In this document: one piece after another, positions 15,392-24,573 of the stretch
Position numbering within the stretch: the stretch's first letter is position 1
Layout: each line of letters starts with the position of its first letter
NCBI GenBank assembly: GCA_013298845.1
Contig: JAAFJN010000019.1
Coordinates: forward strand, 28,143 to 92,142
Direction of reading: 5' to 3'
DNA length: 64,000 nt
Source of the DNA: Chitinophagales bacterium
GTDB taxonomy: Bacteria; Bacteroidota; Bacteroidia; Chitinophagales; Saprospiraceae
Notes under the pieces: model-generated
The model's input: only the letters and a program-made list of their open reading frames with translations
Databases searched by the model: none
Told to the model about the DNA's origin: nothing
Program-made: the position numbers and the translations under genes

Positions 15392-18031
15392 ATGCGCACA
15401 CGCTGTATTCTCTTTTTAATGCTTTTGGCCGCCACCGTGCAGGCCCAAAACCAACCACTTTACAAAAATGCAACCGCTCCCGTCGAACAACGGGTGAACG
15501 ATTTGCTTCGCCGCATGACACCCGAAGAAAAATTCTGGCAACTGTTTATGATTCCCGGCGATTTGGACCAGGCCGAACCCAACCAATACCGCAACGGCAT
15601 CTTTGGGTTTCAGGTCAGCGCGGGTAACCGGGGCGACGTGGGTGGACAAATGTTGCAATACAACACCAGTGAATCGGCGGTGGCATTGGCCAAAAAAATC
15701 AACGGAATTCAGCGGTATTTTGTGGAAAATACGCGCCTCGGTATCCCCATTATCGCCTTCGACGAAGCCCTGCACGGTTTGGTCCGCGACGGCGGCACCG
15801 CATTCCCGCAATCCATCGCCCTGGCCGCCACCTGGGACACCGCGCTCATGTCGCAGGTCGCCAACGCCATTGCCACCGAAACCCGCCAACGGGGTATTCG
15901 GCAAATATTATCGCCCGTGGTGAATATCGCCAGCGACGTACGTTGGGGTCGAACCGAAGAAACCTACGGCGAAGATCCGTTTTTATCGTCGGTGATGGGC
16001 GTTCATTTTGTACGGGCTTTTGAACAAAAAGGCATCATCACCACGCCCAAACATTTTGTCGCCAACGTGGGCGACGGCGGGCGCGACAGTTATCCCATTC
16101 AGGCCAACGAACGTTTGCTGGAGGAAATCTATTTCCCACCGTTTAAAGCCTGCATTGAACAAGGGGGCAGCCGTTCGGTCATGACGGCCTACAATTCTTT
16201 GGATGGCGTTGCGGCTTCGTCGAATCATTGGTTATTGCTCGAAAAACTAAAAAAACAGTGGGGTTTTGAAGGTTTTGTTATTTCGGATGCCAATGCCGTG
16301 GGCGGCGAAGTGGTGCTGCACAACACCGCCCGAGATTACGCGGAAAGCGGCCAACACGCCATCAACGGTGGCTTAGACGTTATTTTTCAAACCGAATACA
16401 AACACCACCAATTGTTTATGGCACCGTTTCTGAACGGCAACATTGACACCAACCGCATCAACAACGCCGTGGCGCGGGTATTGAAGGCCAAATTTGAACT
16501 CGGTTTGTTTGAACAGCCCTACATTTCAGAAGATATTCCGGCGAACAACCAACACAAAAACATTGCCCAACAAGCCGCGTTGGAATCGTTTGTTTTGCTC
16601 AAAAACGAACGCCAAACCCTGCCTTTTTCCAAAAAAATCCGCACCATTGCCCTCATCGGCACCGAGGCACAGGAAGCGCGATTGGGCGGTTACAGCGGCC
16701 CGGGCAACGGCAAAATCAGTATCCTCGATGGTTTTAAAGAAAAAATGGGCACGACAACCAAGGTACTTTTCGCCCCCGGACCGGGCCGAAACAGCCCCGA
16801 ATACGTGGTCATTCCGACGGCACAATGGAGCAGCAACGGCGCCAAAGGATTGCAAGCCGAATATTTCAACAACGTAACGTTAAGTGGGCAGCCCTTCCTC
16901 CGCCGCACCGATGCCGCCGTTGATTTCCGCTGGACGCTTTTTGGTCCCGCCGAAGGCATGGACGCTGACTTTTATTCCGCCCGCTGGACCGGAAAACTAA
17001 CGGCCCCCGCCACGGGAAAATACAACATCGGAATCGAAGGAAACGACGGTTTTCGGTTGTATATCAACAACAAAATGGTTATTGACCAATGGGAAAAACA
17101 GTCTTACCGCACGGTTTTGGTGGATTATTCCTTCGTAAAAGGGCAACAATACGACGTTAAAGTGGAGTTCTACGAGCCTAAAGGCAACGCGACGGTTAAA
17201 TTAGTGTGGAGCGTAGGCGCCGATGCGGGCTGGCGGCAACAAATCAAAACAGCCGTGGCAACCGCCCAACGCGCCGATGTGGCCGTGGTCACGGTGGGCA
17301 TTACCGAGGGTGAGTTCCAGGACCGGGCCTTACTGTCGCTGCCCGGCCATCAGGAGGAACTCATCCGGGCGGTGGCGGCCACGGGTAAGCCGGTGGTGGT
17401 GCTACTCGTGGGCGGCAGTGCCGTTACCATGAGCAATTGGATCAACGACGTGGATGCCATTGGGGCGGTGTGGTACCCCGGCGAAGAAGGTGGTCGCGCC
17501 ATTGCAGATATTTTAACGGGCAATTACAACCCCGCCGGGCGTTTGCCCATTACGTTTCCACTGCACGAGGGGCAAGTTCCGCTGGTGTACAACCACAAAC
17601 CCACCGGGCGCGGCGACGACTACAACAACTTGTCGGGGTTGCCGCTTTTCCCCTTTGGTTACGGTTTGAGTTACACGAATTTTGCGTACAGCGACGTACA
17701 ACTTTCCCAAAACACCATCTCCAAAAACGCATCCACAAGGGTCTCTTTTACCGTAAAAAACACTGGAGCCGTGGATGGCGACGAGGTGGTACAACTCTAC
17801 CTGCGCGACGTATTGTCGTCGGTGGCGCGGCCGGTGATGGAACTAAAAGGATTCCAACGCGTGCGCCTGAAAGCCGGAGAGACCCGGACCCTGTCGTTTG
17901 TGATTACGCCAGAAATGCTTTCCATGTTAGATATTAACCTCCAACGCGTGGTAGAACCCGGCGTTTTTCAGGTCATGATTGGGGCTTCTTCGACGGATAT
18001 TCGGTTGAAGGCGAAATTAATGGTGGAGTAA
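15392..18031 (+). CDS. beta-glucosidase-type glycoside hydrolase, GH3, with PA14 insert
   Basis: Exported GH3 enzyme of 879 residues, predicted to hydrolyse terminal beta-linked glucose or xylose. Signal peptide about 1-18 (ending VQA). The N-terminal barrel holds FDEALHG and KHFVAN, and the nucleophile is D299 in FVISDAN. The C-terminal alpha/beta domain is interrupted by a PA14 sugar-binding domain at about 485-615 (NDGFRLYINN). A fibronectin III-like domain closes the protein (about 785-879). This insert is typical of bacterial PA14-GH3 enzymes acting on oligosaccharides. With the xylose genes at 33.8-36.6 kb, beta-xylosidase activity is a real alternative. No T9SS domain, so it is probably periplasmic. 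Confidence 0.94.
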   Translation: MRTRCILFLMLLAATVQAQNQPLYKNATAPVEQRVNDLLRRMTPEEKFWQLFMIPGDLDQAEPNQYRNGIFGFQVSAGNRGDVGGQMLQYNTSESAVALAKKINGIQRYFVENTRLGIPIIAFDEALHGLVRDGGTAFPQSIALAATWDTALMSQVANAIATETRQRGIRQILSPVVNIASDVRWGRTEETYGEDPFLSSVMGVHFVRAFEQKGIITTPKHFVANVGDGGRDSYPIQANERLLEEIYFPPFKACIEQGGSRSVMTAYNSLDGVAASSNHWLLLEKLKKQWGFEGFVISDANAVGGEVVLHNTARDYAESGQHAINGGLDVIFQTEYKHHQLFMAPFLNGNIDTNRINNAVARVLKAKFELGLFEQPYISEDIPANNQHKNIAQQAALESFVLLKNERQTLPFSKKIRTIALIGTEAQEARLGGYSGPGNGKISILDGFKEKMGTTTKVLFAPGPGRNSPEYVVIPTAQWSSNGAKGLQAEYFNNVTLSGQPFLRRTDAAVDFRWTLFGPAEGMDADFYSARWTGKLTAPATGKYNIGIEGNDGFRLYINNKMVIDQWEKQSYRTVLVDYSFVKGQQYDVKVEFYEPKGNATVKLVWSVGADAGWRQQIKTAVATAQRADVAVVTVGITEGEFQDRALLSLPGHQEELIRAVAATGKPVVVLLVGGSAVTMSNWINDVDAIGAVWYPGEEGGRAIADILTGNYNPAGRLPITFPLHEGQVPLVYNHKPTGRGDDYNNLSGLPLFPFGYGLSYTNFAYSDVQLSQNTISKNASTRVSFTVKNTGAVDGDEVVQLYLRDVLSSVARPVMELKGFQRVRLKAGETRTLSFVITPEMLSMLDINLQRVVEPGVFQVMIGASSTDIRLKAKLMVE

Positions 18032-18067
18032 AATAACAACATGCCCGGCGAAAAAAACTTAAAAACT

Positions 18068-18109
18068 CTCCTTGCCCACATGGAGCAGGTGCTTCATGTG
18101 GGCAAGGAG
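18068..18109. terminator. bidirectional hairpin between convergent genes
   Basis: CTCCTTGCCCACATG (18068-18082) and CATGTGGGCAAGGAG (18095-18109) form a perfect 15-bp stem with a 12-base loop, between the GH3 gene and the minus-strand T9SS cargo gene. No T-tract, so REP-like in character. Confidence 0.65.
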
Positions 18110-18126
18110 GGGTTCGTCCCTGATAC

Positions 18127-19656
18127 CTAATTTTTTACTATCTTTCCGGTGTAAACATAACGCGATGTTGTAAACTGGTATATATAAACACCGGAAGCAA
18201 CCTGGCTCAAATCACATTTCACTCCAATAAGTGTTGAGGACTTTTGCTGCTCTTTCACTAATTTACCGTTTAAATCAAATATCTTCAAACGGCCTTCGAT
18301 GTAATTGGAGCACTCCAAATAAACAACGTCACTGATCGGATTGGGAAATAATTTAAGCGTTGGAACGAGTTCCTCATCCACACTCACCGGGATGTTCATT
18401 GGTCCGGTTTTGGCAACATAAAAATGATTTGTTGAAGTAGAATCCGCTACAAGATATGGTCCTCCTAAAAGAAATGTGCTGTCGGTAGCCCTGCACATAA
18501 AATCAACGTAAGATAGTTTTCCAACTGTAAATTTTTGAAAACCAGTACCTCCGTAAGTCATATCCAGTTTTCCGTTTTCGTCATACCGGGCAATGAGCGA
18601 AGAAACCGCAAAAGATTGCCCGGGCACATCTTCTGTAATTACCCCAGTAGCCAGCAAAGAACCATTGGGGAGAAGTGCAATTTTATGAATATTAGCACTC
18701 AGATCAAACTCCGTGTAAGTCATTCCGTTGGTGCCAAAACTTTCGTCCAGGCTACCGTCACTATGGTACTGCACCAGGATAAACTTATTTTTTAGGGGAT
18801 CGGCCCACCCTCCAAGCACAATTTTACCATTGGGACGTACGACCAACGAAATAGCAAACTCGGTTTCCATTTCAAAATAGTCGTTGATCTTGCCATTGAC
18901 GGCAAAAGAAGGGTCTAAACTACCGTTATCCAAATGTTTGGACAAGGCTAACCTGATATTTGGAAAACCGCCGCCTCTGCCACCGGTCGAAAGTATTTGA
19001 CCGCCCGGTAGTGTTTCCATGGCCGTTGGAAAATCCATGTGGGCCAGTGTAACCCCATTGGTCCCAAAGGTGCTATCAACGCTGCCATTGGGGTAAAATC
19101 GCGTAAGAACACCTTTTTGTCCATCTCTAAACCCTAAAACCACTATTTTCCCGTCATCCTGAACCGCCATATCCCGTACGGCTCCGGTATTGCCCACGAT
19201 ACAGTATGTTTTACCGCCGTTACCAAAAATTGTATCCAAATCTCCATTTATATGATGACGAGTTACGCCAAATCCCGTTTCTGGAATAAATGACCCTTCA
19301 GAATACAGACGGAGTGCCAAATATTTATTGTCAGGCAACACAATAATATCTAGCGGAAAAGAAAATTTTGGAATTATCTCGCTCTGAATTCCATTTACAC
19401 CAAAACTTGGGTCTAAATCCCCGTTTGGTAATAAGCGAATTTGAAAAGTAGTATCGGCCCAATAAGCGTACAACATGATTTTGTCTTCGGGTAAAAGAGC
19501 CATACTATACAATGAACTCCCGAAATGTTTTTGGAATGTCACTACCCCGTTGTTGCCAAAACTACTGTCAAATGGTACGTTCTGTGAGCGGGTTAAAACC
19601 GGCCAGAACAATAAAAGATAAAGCCCAACATTCGAAAAAGTGTGAAAGAATCGCAT
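18127..19656 (-). CDS. T9SS-secreted delta-60 repeat protein
   Basis: A 509-residue exported protein with a signal peptide (about 1-24). Most of it consists of delta-60 repeats of roughly 50-60 residues, recognisable by LLPNGDLDPSFGVNG, FYPNGSVDSTFGTNG and HSDGSLDESFGTNG; such repeats build a beta-propeller-like structure. The last ~80 residues form a T9SS type A sorting domain (LFPNPISDVVYLE at its start, GVYIYQF near the end), so the protein is delivered to the cell surface or medium. Such proteins in Bacteroidota are presumed adhesins or binding proteins. It is convergent with the GH3 gene and divergent from the GH95-like gene. Confidence 0.9.
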   Translation of the reverse strand: MRFFHTFSNVGLYLLLFWPVLTRSQNVPFDSSFGNNGVVTFQKHFGSSLYSMALLPEDKIMLYAYWADTTFQIRLLPNGDLDPSFGVNGIQSEIIPKFSFPLDIIVLPDNKYLALRLYSEGSFIPETGFGVTRHHINGDLDTIFGNGGKTYCIVGNTGAVRDMAVQDDGKIVVLGFRDGQKGVLTRFYPNGSVDSTFGTNGVTLAHMDFPTAMETLPGGQILSTGGRGGGFPNIRLALSKHLDNGSLDPSFAVNGKINDYFEMETEFAISLVVRPNGKIVLGGWADPLKNKFILVQYHSDGSLDESFGTNGMTYTEFDLSANIHKIALLPNGSLLATGVITEDVPGQSFAVSSLIARYDENGKLDMTYGGTGFQKFTVGKLSYVDFMCRATDSTFLLGGPYLVADSTSTNHFYVAKTGPMNIPVSVDEELVPTLKLFPNPISDVVYLECSNYIEGRLKIFDLNGKLVKEQQKSSTLIGVKCDLSQVASGVYIYQFTTSRYVYTGKIVKN

Positions 19657-19773
19657 TTTGTATGATATTTGTTTAATAAATCAAGAAGAAGTAAAAAATA
19701 AATCGCGGTTAAAGATACCCAAAAAAGCCCTTCTCTTGTCTTTTATTTCCCCTACTCCCCTTGTTAAAATTTC

Positions 19774-19797
19774 ACTTTCCCGGTTTCGCGCGTTCGC
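19774..19797. promoter_or_regulatory. 24-base shared upstream motif, copy 1
   Basis: ACTTTCCCGGTTTCG then CGCGTTCGC; 21 of 24 bases match 23348-23371. It sits 18-21 bases before a -7 box in both places, where a -33 element or operator would lie. Here it precedes the GH95-like gene. Confidence 0.55.
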
Positions 19798-19814
19798 CAA
19801 GCGTAATTTTTAAA

Positions 19815-19822
19815 TATCTTTG
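19815..19822 (+). promoter_or_regulatory. -7 promoter box (TATCTTTG)
   Basis: TAnnTTTG match 23 bases before ATG 19846; the shared 24-base motif ends 17 bases upstream of it. Confidence 0.5.
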
Positions 19823-19845
19823 CCGAATACATTGGCGCTTTATTT

Positions 19846-22071
19846 ATGAAAAAAGAACAGTTATCAACGTACATCTTCGCTCTTTTTACCGGTTGGATGA
19901 TGGTTACGTGCGCGGCCTGCACCCATAAGATGCCTTTGCCGCGCACAGCCGCCGACAACGTGGGTATCCCCTTTGAAAAAAGCCTGCAAGCCGCCAACGT
20001 ATCCCTGCCGCGCATCAGCAACGGCCAGGAACAAGGTATGCTCATTGGCAACGGCGATATGTACGGACTGGTGTGGCAATCGGGAAAACACCTGCACATC
20101 CGCATCACAAAAAATGACATTTGGGACGCGCGCGTCAACACCGAAAACGATGGCCCATTACCCAAAGTAGATATTGCGCGGGGTACCGTCATCGGCCCCG
20201 AAGGAGCACCACCGAGTTACGACCTACCCTATCCACAACCCAAAATTGCCGCCACCTTGCAAATGGAAATACCGGCCACTGCCGAATGGAGCGGCCACTT
20301 GGACATTGGCAAGGCCGTAGCATCCGTATGGACGGGCAAGCGGGAACTGGCTCAATGCCGCATCTTACCCGATGACAATGTTTTACTGGTGCAATCGCCC
20401 TACCCCATCCGAATTGTTGCCGAAGGCGTACACGGCTCTACCAACGGCGTTCAATGGGTAAAAACAACCTTGCCGGGCGATCTGGATTATCCGGGTATGA
20501 CCCACGTGGTTGCCCTGGCCCGCAAAAACAACCGGCATTGTATCGCGGTGGTCACCTCTTTTGACGTTAAAAAGGGCGATATATTGGAACACGCCATTGC
20601 TTTGGCCCAAAAAACCGTTCAACAACGGGAAGCGACATTAATCAACCACCACGAAAAAACCTGGACGCAGTTTTGGTCGCGCAGCGGTATTCAATTAGAA
20701 GACAAAGTGATGGAACGCTGGTGGTACCGCATGTTGTATTTTGCCAAAACGGTGTGCAAACCGGGTGCCGCTCCGGTGGGCCTAATGCCCCCACTCGCCA
20801 CCGATGAAACACCCTGGCACGCCGATTTTCACCACAATTACAACGCATGGCAGGCGTTTTGGCCTTTACCGGCGGCCAACCATCCCGAACTCACCGACCC
20901 GTGGATCAGTTATAACAATCAAATGATACCACGGTACAAGTTTTTGGCCAACGCCACCTACGGCATTGAGGGCTTGCACGTGCCCATTTCTTCGTTTCTG
21001 CACGAACCCGATCCGGCCTTGTGCAACAGCAAAAACAACCGGCAAATGTCCATGAACCCCTGGGGCCTCACCATTGGGCTGCAAGCAATGACGCTCCAAA
21101 GCATGTGGCAAAAGTATCTGTGCGATCAGGACATCGCGTACATGAAAGAAAAAATCTACCCTTTTGCCAAAGAAGTAGCGCTTTTTTACACTGCTTTTAT
21201 GGAACAATGCACCACGGATGAACAAGGTAAAATCCGGTTGGGTCCCTCGTACAGCCCGGAACACGGGGCATGGGGCATTTACAACTGTCCATTTGATATT
21301 GCCTACGTACACTACGCCTTTGATGCTTTCATCGAGGCTTCGACGGAACTGGGAACCGATCAGGCGTTAGCCGAAAAATGTTTAAAATACAAGGCACTTT
21401 TGGCCGATTATCCGACCAACACCCATAAAAACGGCCAAAAAATTGTGGTAGATTGGGCAGGTGCCACCCCCATCGAAGAGCACAACATTACGGTGCCGGC
21501 CGCGCCGGTATTTCCCGCCGACCAAATCACCTGGTTTTCCCCCGAACCCAAAAAGCAACTTTTTGAACAAACCATAAAAGCCACGCATTTTAACGGGAAC
21601 AATGCGCACGTGATGTTCAATATTGCCAAAGCGCGTTTGTCCATGCCGGAAGGTTACACCGACGGGAGAAAATGGTTTTCGGAACGAGAATTACCCAATG
21701 GCTTTTTTGTTTGGCAAGGCCACAAGCACGGTACCTACATGTCCGAAATGATTGGGGTGGCGGGTTTAATCAACGAATACCTGTTGCAAAGCGTTGGTAA
21801 TAAAATACGTTTGTTTCCGGGTTGGCCCACCGATAAAAACGCCCGGTTTGCGGGTTTGCGCGCGCAGGGCGGGTTTATGGTGTCCGCCGAATGGCACAAC
21901 GGGCGCGTGGTTTCCGCCACGATCCGCAGCGTTGCCACCAAACAATTACAACTGGTAAGCCCGTGGAAAACCATGTACGTCAACGGAGCACCAGTCGTTA
22001 TTAATGCAGATGGACTGGTAACCATCCCAACCGTGGCGGGCCAGGTTTTTAGATGTACGGAAACCAAATAA
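19846..22071 (+). CDS. GH95-like glycoside hydrolase (alpha-fucosidase/galactosidase clan), lipoprotein
   Basis: A 741-residue protein similar to family GH95, whose inverting enzymes remove alpha-L-fucose or L-galactose. A lipoprotein signal is likely: a hydrophobic N-terminus ends at C-A-A-C-T near residue 25-29. Domain order fits: N-terminal beta-sandwich (about 40-270, with LIGNGDMYGLVW), a linker helix, then an (alpha/alpha)6 barrel (about 290-660) with WHADFHHNYN, SYSPEHGAW and WLF-type C-terminal sandwich. The gene follows a shared 24-base motif and is 11 bases ahead of the SH3 gene. With the GH29 enzyme it supports fucosylated-glycan breakdown. It is divergent from classical GH95, so substrate is uncertain. 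Confidence 0.8.
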   Translation: MKKEQLSTYIFALFTGWMMVTCAACTHKMPLPRTAADNVGIPFEKSLQAANVSLPRISNGQEQGMLIGNGDMYGLVWQSGKHLHIRITKNDIWDARVNTENDGPLPKVDIARGTVIGPEGAPPSYDLPYPQPKIAATLQMEIPATAEWSGHLDIGKAVASVWTGKRELAQCRILPDDNVLLVQSPYPIRIVAEGVHGSTNGVQWVKTTLPGDLDYPGMTHVVALARKNNRHCIAVVTSFDVKKGDILEHAIALAQKTVQQREATLINHHEKTWTQFWSRSGIQLEDKVMERWWYRMLYFAKTVCKPGAAPVGLMPPLATDETPWHADFHHNYNAWQAFWPLPAANHPELTDPWISYNNQMIPRYKFLANATYGIEGLHVPISSFLHEPDPALCNSKNNRQMSMNPWGLTIGLQAMTLQSMWQKYLCDQDIAYMKEKIYPFAKEVALFYTAFMEQCTTDEQGKIRLGPSYSPEHGAWGIYNCPFDIAYVHYAFDAFIEASTELGTDQALAEKCLKYKALLADYPTNTHKNGQKIVVDWAGATPIEEHNITVPAAPVFPADQITWFSPEPKKQLFEQTIKATHFNGNNAHVMFNIAKARLSMPEGYTDGRKWFSERELPNGFFVWQGHKHGTYMSEMIGVAGLINEYLLQSVGNKIRLFPGWPTDKNARFAGLRAQGGFMVSAEWHNGRVVSATIRSVATKQLQLVSPWKTMYVNGAPVVINADGLVTIPTVAGQVFRCTETK

Positions 22072-22082
22072 AAATGTAGCAA

Positions 22083-23015
22083 ATGAACATCACAAAAGCA
22101 ATTTATAGCACCACTACCCTATTCTTCCTCTGCGCTTTGGGGTTAAAAGCCACGGTAGTTCACTTGCCCCGCGACACTTCGTGGGTGTACCCGGGCGAAC
22201 CCGTGCCGGAGCGAATTAATCCCGGCTTTGTCACCGCCATATTCGGAAGTGATGTAAACGTTCGGGCGAATCCTTCGCCAAGTGCCACGGTGTTGCAAAC
22301 ATTACCCATTGGTCAACCTGTGCGGGTGGTGGCCGTTGATACCGCCCGACTCACCCTCAACGGGCGGACGGCTTGCTGGCATTTGGTGGATTGGACCAAC
22401 ACAGCCAAAGAACTAAAACAAGGCTGGGTATGGGGCGGTTACCTGTCGCTGGGTGTTGGCATGTCGGGTAACGATATTTTTTTATTGGGTTGTACGCAGG
22501 CCAAAAAACTAAAAAACGACCCCAGAATCATCAATTATACCCACGAAATAAAAGTAGTGCGGGATTCCAGATTATTGGCCAAAGTCAATCTGCCGGAGGT
22601 GATGCAACATGAAGCGCAAATTTTTAGTTTCGCCATAGATTCGTCGAGGGGCGTTACCAAAGTCAAAAATGTGGTGCGTTTTCATTGGGCCTCAGCCACT
22701 TGCGGCGGTATACAGCAGGATTTTTACGCATTATGGACCTTGGATGAAGCCTTGGAATTACTCCCACCCTTAACGATAATGGGCGAAGCCGGGGCTTATT
22801 CGGATCTGGAAATCTATATTTTTCCCGATGAACGCAACGCCGTGGAATACCAATACCCTTTGTTGTATTTTTACGAAAAACCCGAAAACGCAGGGGCTAT
22901 CCTTTACATGAAAGAAAAAAGTGGCGGCGACGAAAACGGGGCCGACATTTCCATCAAAATTAATAAAATGATTTTTGACGGAAAAAATTGGAAAAAAACC
23001 GGCGTCAAAAACTAA
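22083..23015 (+). CDS. exported SH3-domain protein of unknown function
   Basis: A 310-residue protein with a signal peptide (about 1-23, ending LKA). A bacterial SH3 domain covers about 45-130 (GSDVNVRANPSPSATVL, then GWVWGGYLSLG), typical of domains that bind cell-wall peptides or metals. The rest (about 130-310) is a beta-rich domain with cysteines in GCTQ and TCGG and no recognised catalytic residues. It starts 11 bases after the GH95-like gene and probably shares its transcript. Function unknown; envelope location is inferred from the signal and SH3 domain. Confidence 0.8.
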   Translation: MNITKAIYSTTTLFFLCALGLKATVVHLPRDTSWVYPGEPVPERINPGFVTAIFGSDVNVRANPSPSATVLQTLPIGQPVRVVAVDTARLTLNGRTACWHLVDWTNTAKELKQGWVWGGYLSLGVGMSGNDIFLLGCTQAKKLKNDPRIINYTHEIKVVRDSRLLAKVNLPEVMQHEAQIFSFAIDSSRGVTKVKNVVRFHWASATCGGIQQDFYALWTLDEALELLPPLTIMGEAGAYSDLEIYIFPDERNAVEYQYPLLYFYEKPENAGAILYMKEKSGGDENGADISIKINKMIFDGKNWKKTGVKN

Positions 23016-23148
23016 AAAAAACGTGGCTTCGTTGGCTTGCGGAGAAACCTTCGTTATTGCAAAAACAAAATTCAGGATTTTTGACAAAGAGGTTTTTAGA
23101 GATGTAAATCTTTGCATTACGGGCACGTACAGTATTGAAACGGTTAAA

Positions 23149-23308
23149 TATTAACCCACGACTTCAGTCGTGGACAGGCGCATCTTCGATTCGTTTGTCA
23201 AACGGTTTTAACCGTTTCCAAGTACGATCTCGCAATAAAAACCGATAAATCGGTTTGGTCCAATAGGATATCGCCTATGCCCCACGACTGAAGTCATGGG
23301 TTGATACG
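23149..23308. repeat. REPIN-like element with five consecutive hairpins
   Basis: Outer pair: CCACGACTTCAGTCGTGG (23156-23173, perfect hairpin) and its inverted near-copy CCACGACTGAAGTCATGG (23282-23299). Between them are AAACGGTTTTAACCGTTT (23200-23217), AACCGATAAATCGGTT (23240-23255) and ATAGG/CCTAT (23263-23278). Two REP hairpins in opposite orientation are the REPIN arrangement mobilised by RAYT transposases. It fills most of the 393-base gap 23016-23408; the rest of the gap holds only the shared motif and promoter. Confidence 0.75.
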
Positions 23309-23347
23309 GTCACTGGTGCGGCGTCAAACATGGCCCGTTGCCATTTT

Positions 23348-23371
23348 ACTTTCCCGGTTTTGTCCGTTCGC
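23348..23371. promoter_or_regulatory. 24-base shared upstream motif, copy 2
   Basis: ACTTTCCCGGTTTTG then TCCGTTCGC; 21 of 24 bases match 19774-19797. It precedes the DUF3179 gene by 37 bases. Confidence 0.55.
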
Positions 23372-23391
23372 AGATTATGTTTAATTTTGCC

Positions 23392-23399
23392 TGAAAGAT
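23392..23399 (+). promoter_or_regulatory. -7 promoter box (TAATTTTG)
   Basis: TAnnTTTG match with nine bases between it and ATG 23409, implying a leaderless or nearly leaderless mRNA for the DUF3179 gene. Confidence 0.45.
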
Positions 23400-23408
23400 T
23401 TAAATTCC

Positions 23409-24542
23409 ATGAAAAAACTATTTTACGCGGGCATTATTGGTTTTATTTTATTTGAAATCGCCAACGTCTATTTCATCATGCCCATGCCCGGTGGCAGCCA
23501 GGAAATCAGCAGTATTGACCTGGCTTACACCTTGCACCACTGGCGTTGGGTATTCCGGGGATTGGGGGCGTTGTTGCTACTGGTGGGCGCAAAATCGGCT
23601 TTTGCGCGCCAAAAGTGGTTACCGACGGCGGCTCTGCTGTTGCTGGGCGGGATCATATACACCACCAATTTTTTTATGGCCGCGGATAGTATGTTTTATC
23701 AACCCCAAACACTGCATTTGAAAAACGCGGCAGATAACAGCGTTGAAAAAGACCGGTTGGTGATCGGAGTCGTGCACGAAGGACAAGCCAAAGCCTACCC
23801 GATTCAATATTTGGGCTACCACCATCAGGTGCGCGATAGCATTGGTCATCAACCGATTATGGTAACCTATTGCACCGTTTGCCGAACAGGACGGGTTTTT
23901 GAACCCATCGTGAACGGCAAAGTGGAAGATTTCCGCCTCGTGGGTATGGATCATTTTAATGCCATGTTCGAAGACCAAACAACCAAAAGTTGGTGGCGGC
24001 AAGCCACCGGTGAGGCCATTGCAGGGACGTTAAAAGGGCACCAACTGCCGGAATTTCCATTTGTCCAAACTACTTTGGACAAATGGATCGAACTGTATCC
24101 CCATACGTACATCATGCAACCCGACCAACATTTTCAGGTGGAATACGATAGCATGCGCACCTACGAAAAAGGCCGTTTAAAGGGCACTCTTACCCGCAAA
24201 GACACGGCCTCGTGGCAAAAGAAATCGTGGGTAGTGGGTGTCGAAACTGGAGCGGCCAACAAGGCTTACGACTGGAATTTGTTGCAAAAAGAGCGCATTT
24301 TGTACGATGTACTCGACAATAAGCCGATTGTGGTTGTGCTTTCCAGGGACAGCAGCAGTTTTGTGGTGCTGGAAAGGACCCACCGCGACCAGTTGTTTAC
24401 GTTGAAAAACGACACCTTAATCAGCGGTAACAACCAATACAATTTTTTGGGAATAAACATTCAGGGCGACGGAAATGACCTGAAAAAAATGGCGGCGTAC
24501 CAGGAATATTGGCACAGTTGGCAGGCGTTCCACCCGCAATAG
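23409..24542 (+). CDS. DUF3179 domain membrane protein
   Basis: A 377-residue protein with three N-terminal hydrophobic segments (about 5-24, 45-62, 72-92) and a large soluble DUF3179 domain (about 105-370). The hallmark TYCTVCRTGRVFEP near 155-168 has the CxxC-R-T-G pattern of the family, followed by GMDHFNAMFEDQTT and WWRQATGEAI. The CxxC pair could bind metal or be redox active, but the family is uncharacterised. It is followed after 31 bases by a Crp-type regulator gene that has its own -7 box. The upstream motif suggests co-regulation with the GH95-like gene. Confidence 0.88.
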   Translation: MKKLFYAGIIGFILFEIANVYFIMPMPGGSQEISSIDLAYTLHHWRWVFRGLGALLLLVGAKSAFARQKWLPTAALLLLGGIIYTTNFFMAADSMFYQPQTLHLKNAADNSVEKDRLVIGVVHEGQAKAYPIQYLGYHHQVRDSIGHQPIMVTYCTVCRTGRVFEPIVNGKVEDFRLVGMDHFNAMFEDQTTKSWWRQATGEAIAGTLKGHQLPEFPFVQTTLDKWIELYPHTYIMQPDQHFQVEYDSMRTYEKGRLKGTLTRKDTASWQKKSWVVGVETGAANKAYDWNLLQKERILYDVLDNKPIVVVLSRDSSSFVVLERTHRDQLFTLKNDTLISGNNQYNFLGINIQGDGNDLKKMAAYQEYWHSWQAFHPQ

Positions 24543-24545
24543 TGT

Positions 24546-24553
24546 TACTTTTG
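24546..24553 (+). promoter_or_regulatory. -7 promoter box (TACTTTTG)
   Basis: TAnnTTTG match 20 bases before ATG 24574 of the Crp/Fnr-type gene. Confidence 0.45.
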
Positions 24554-24573
24554 GGCTTATATTTTATTAGCGC

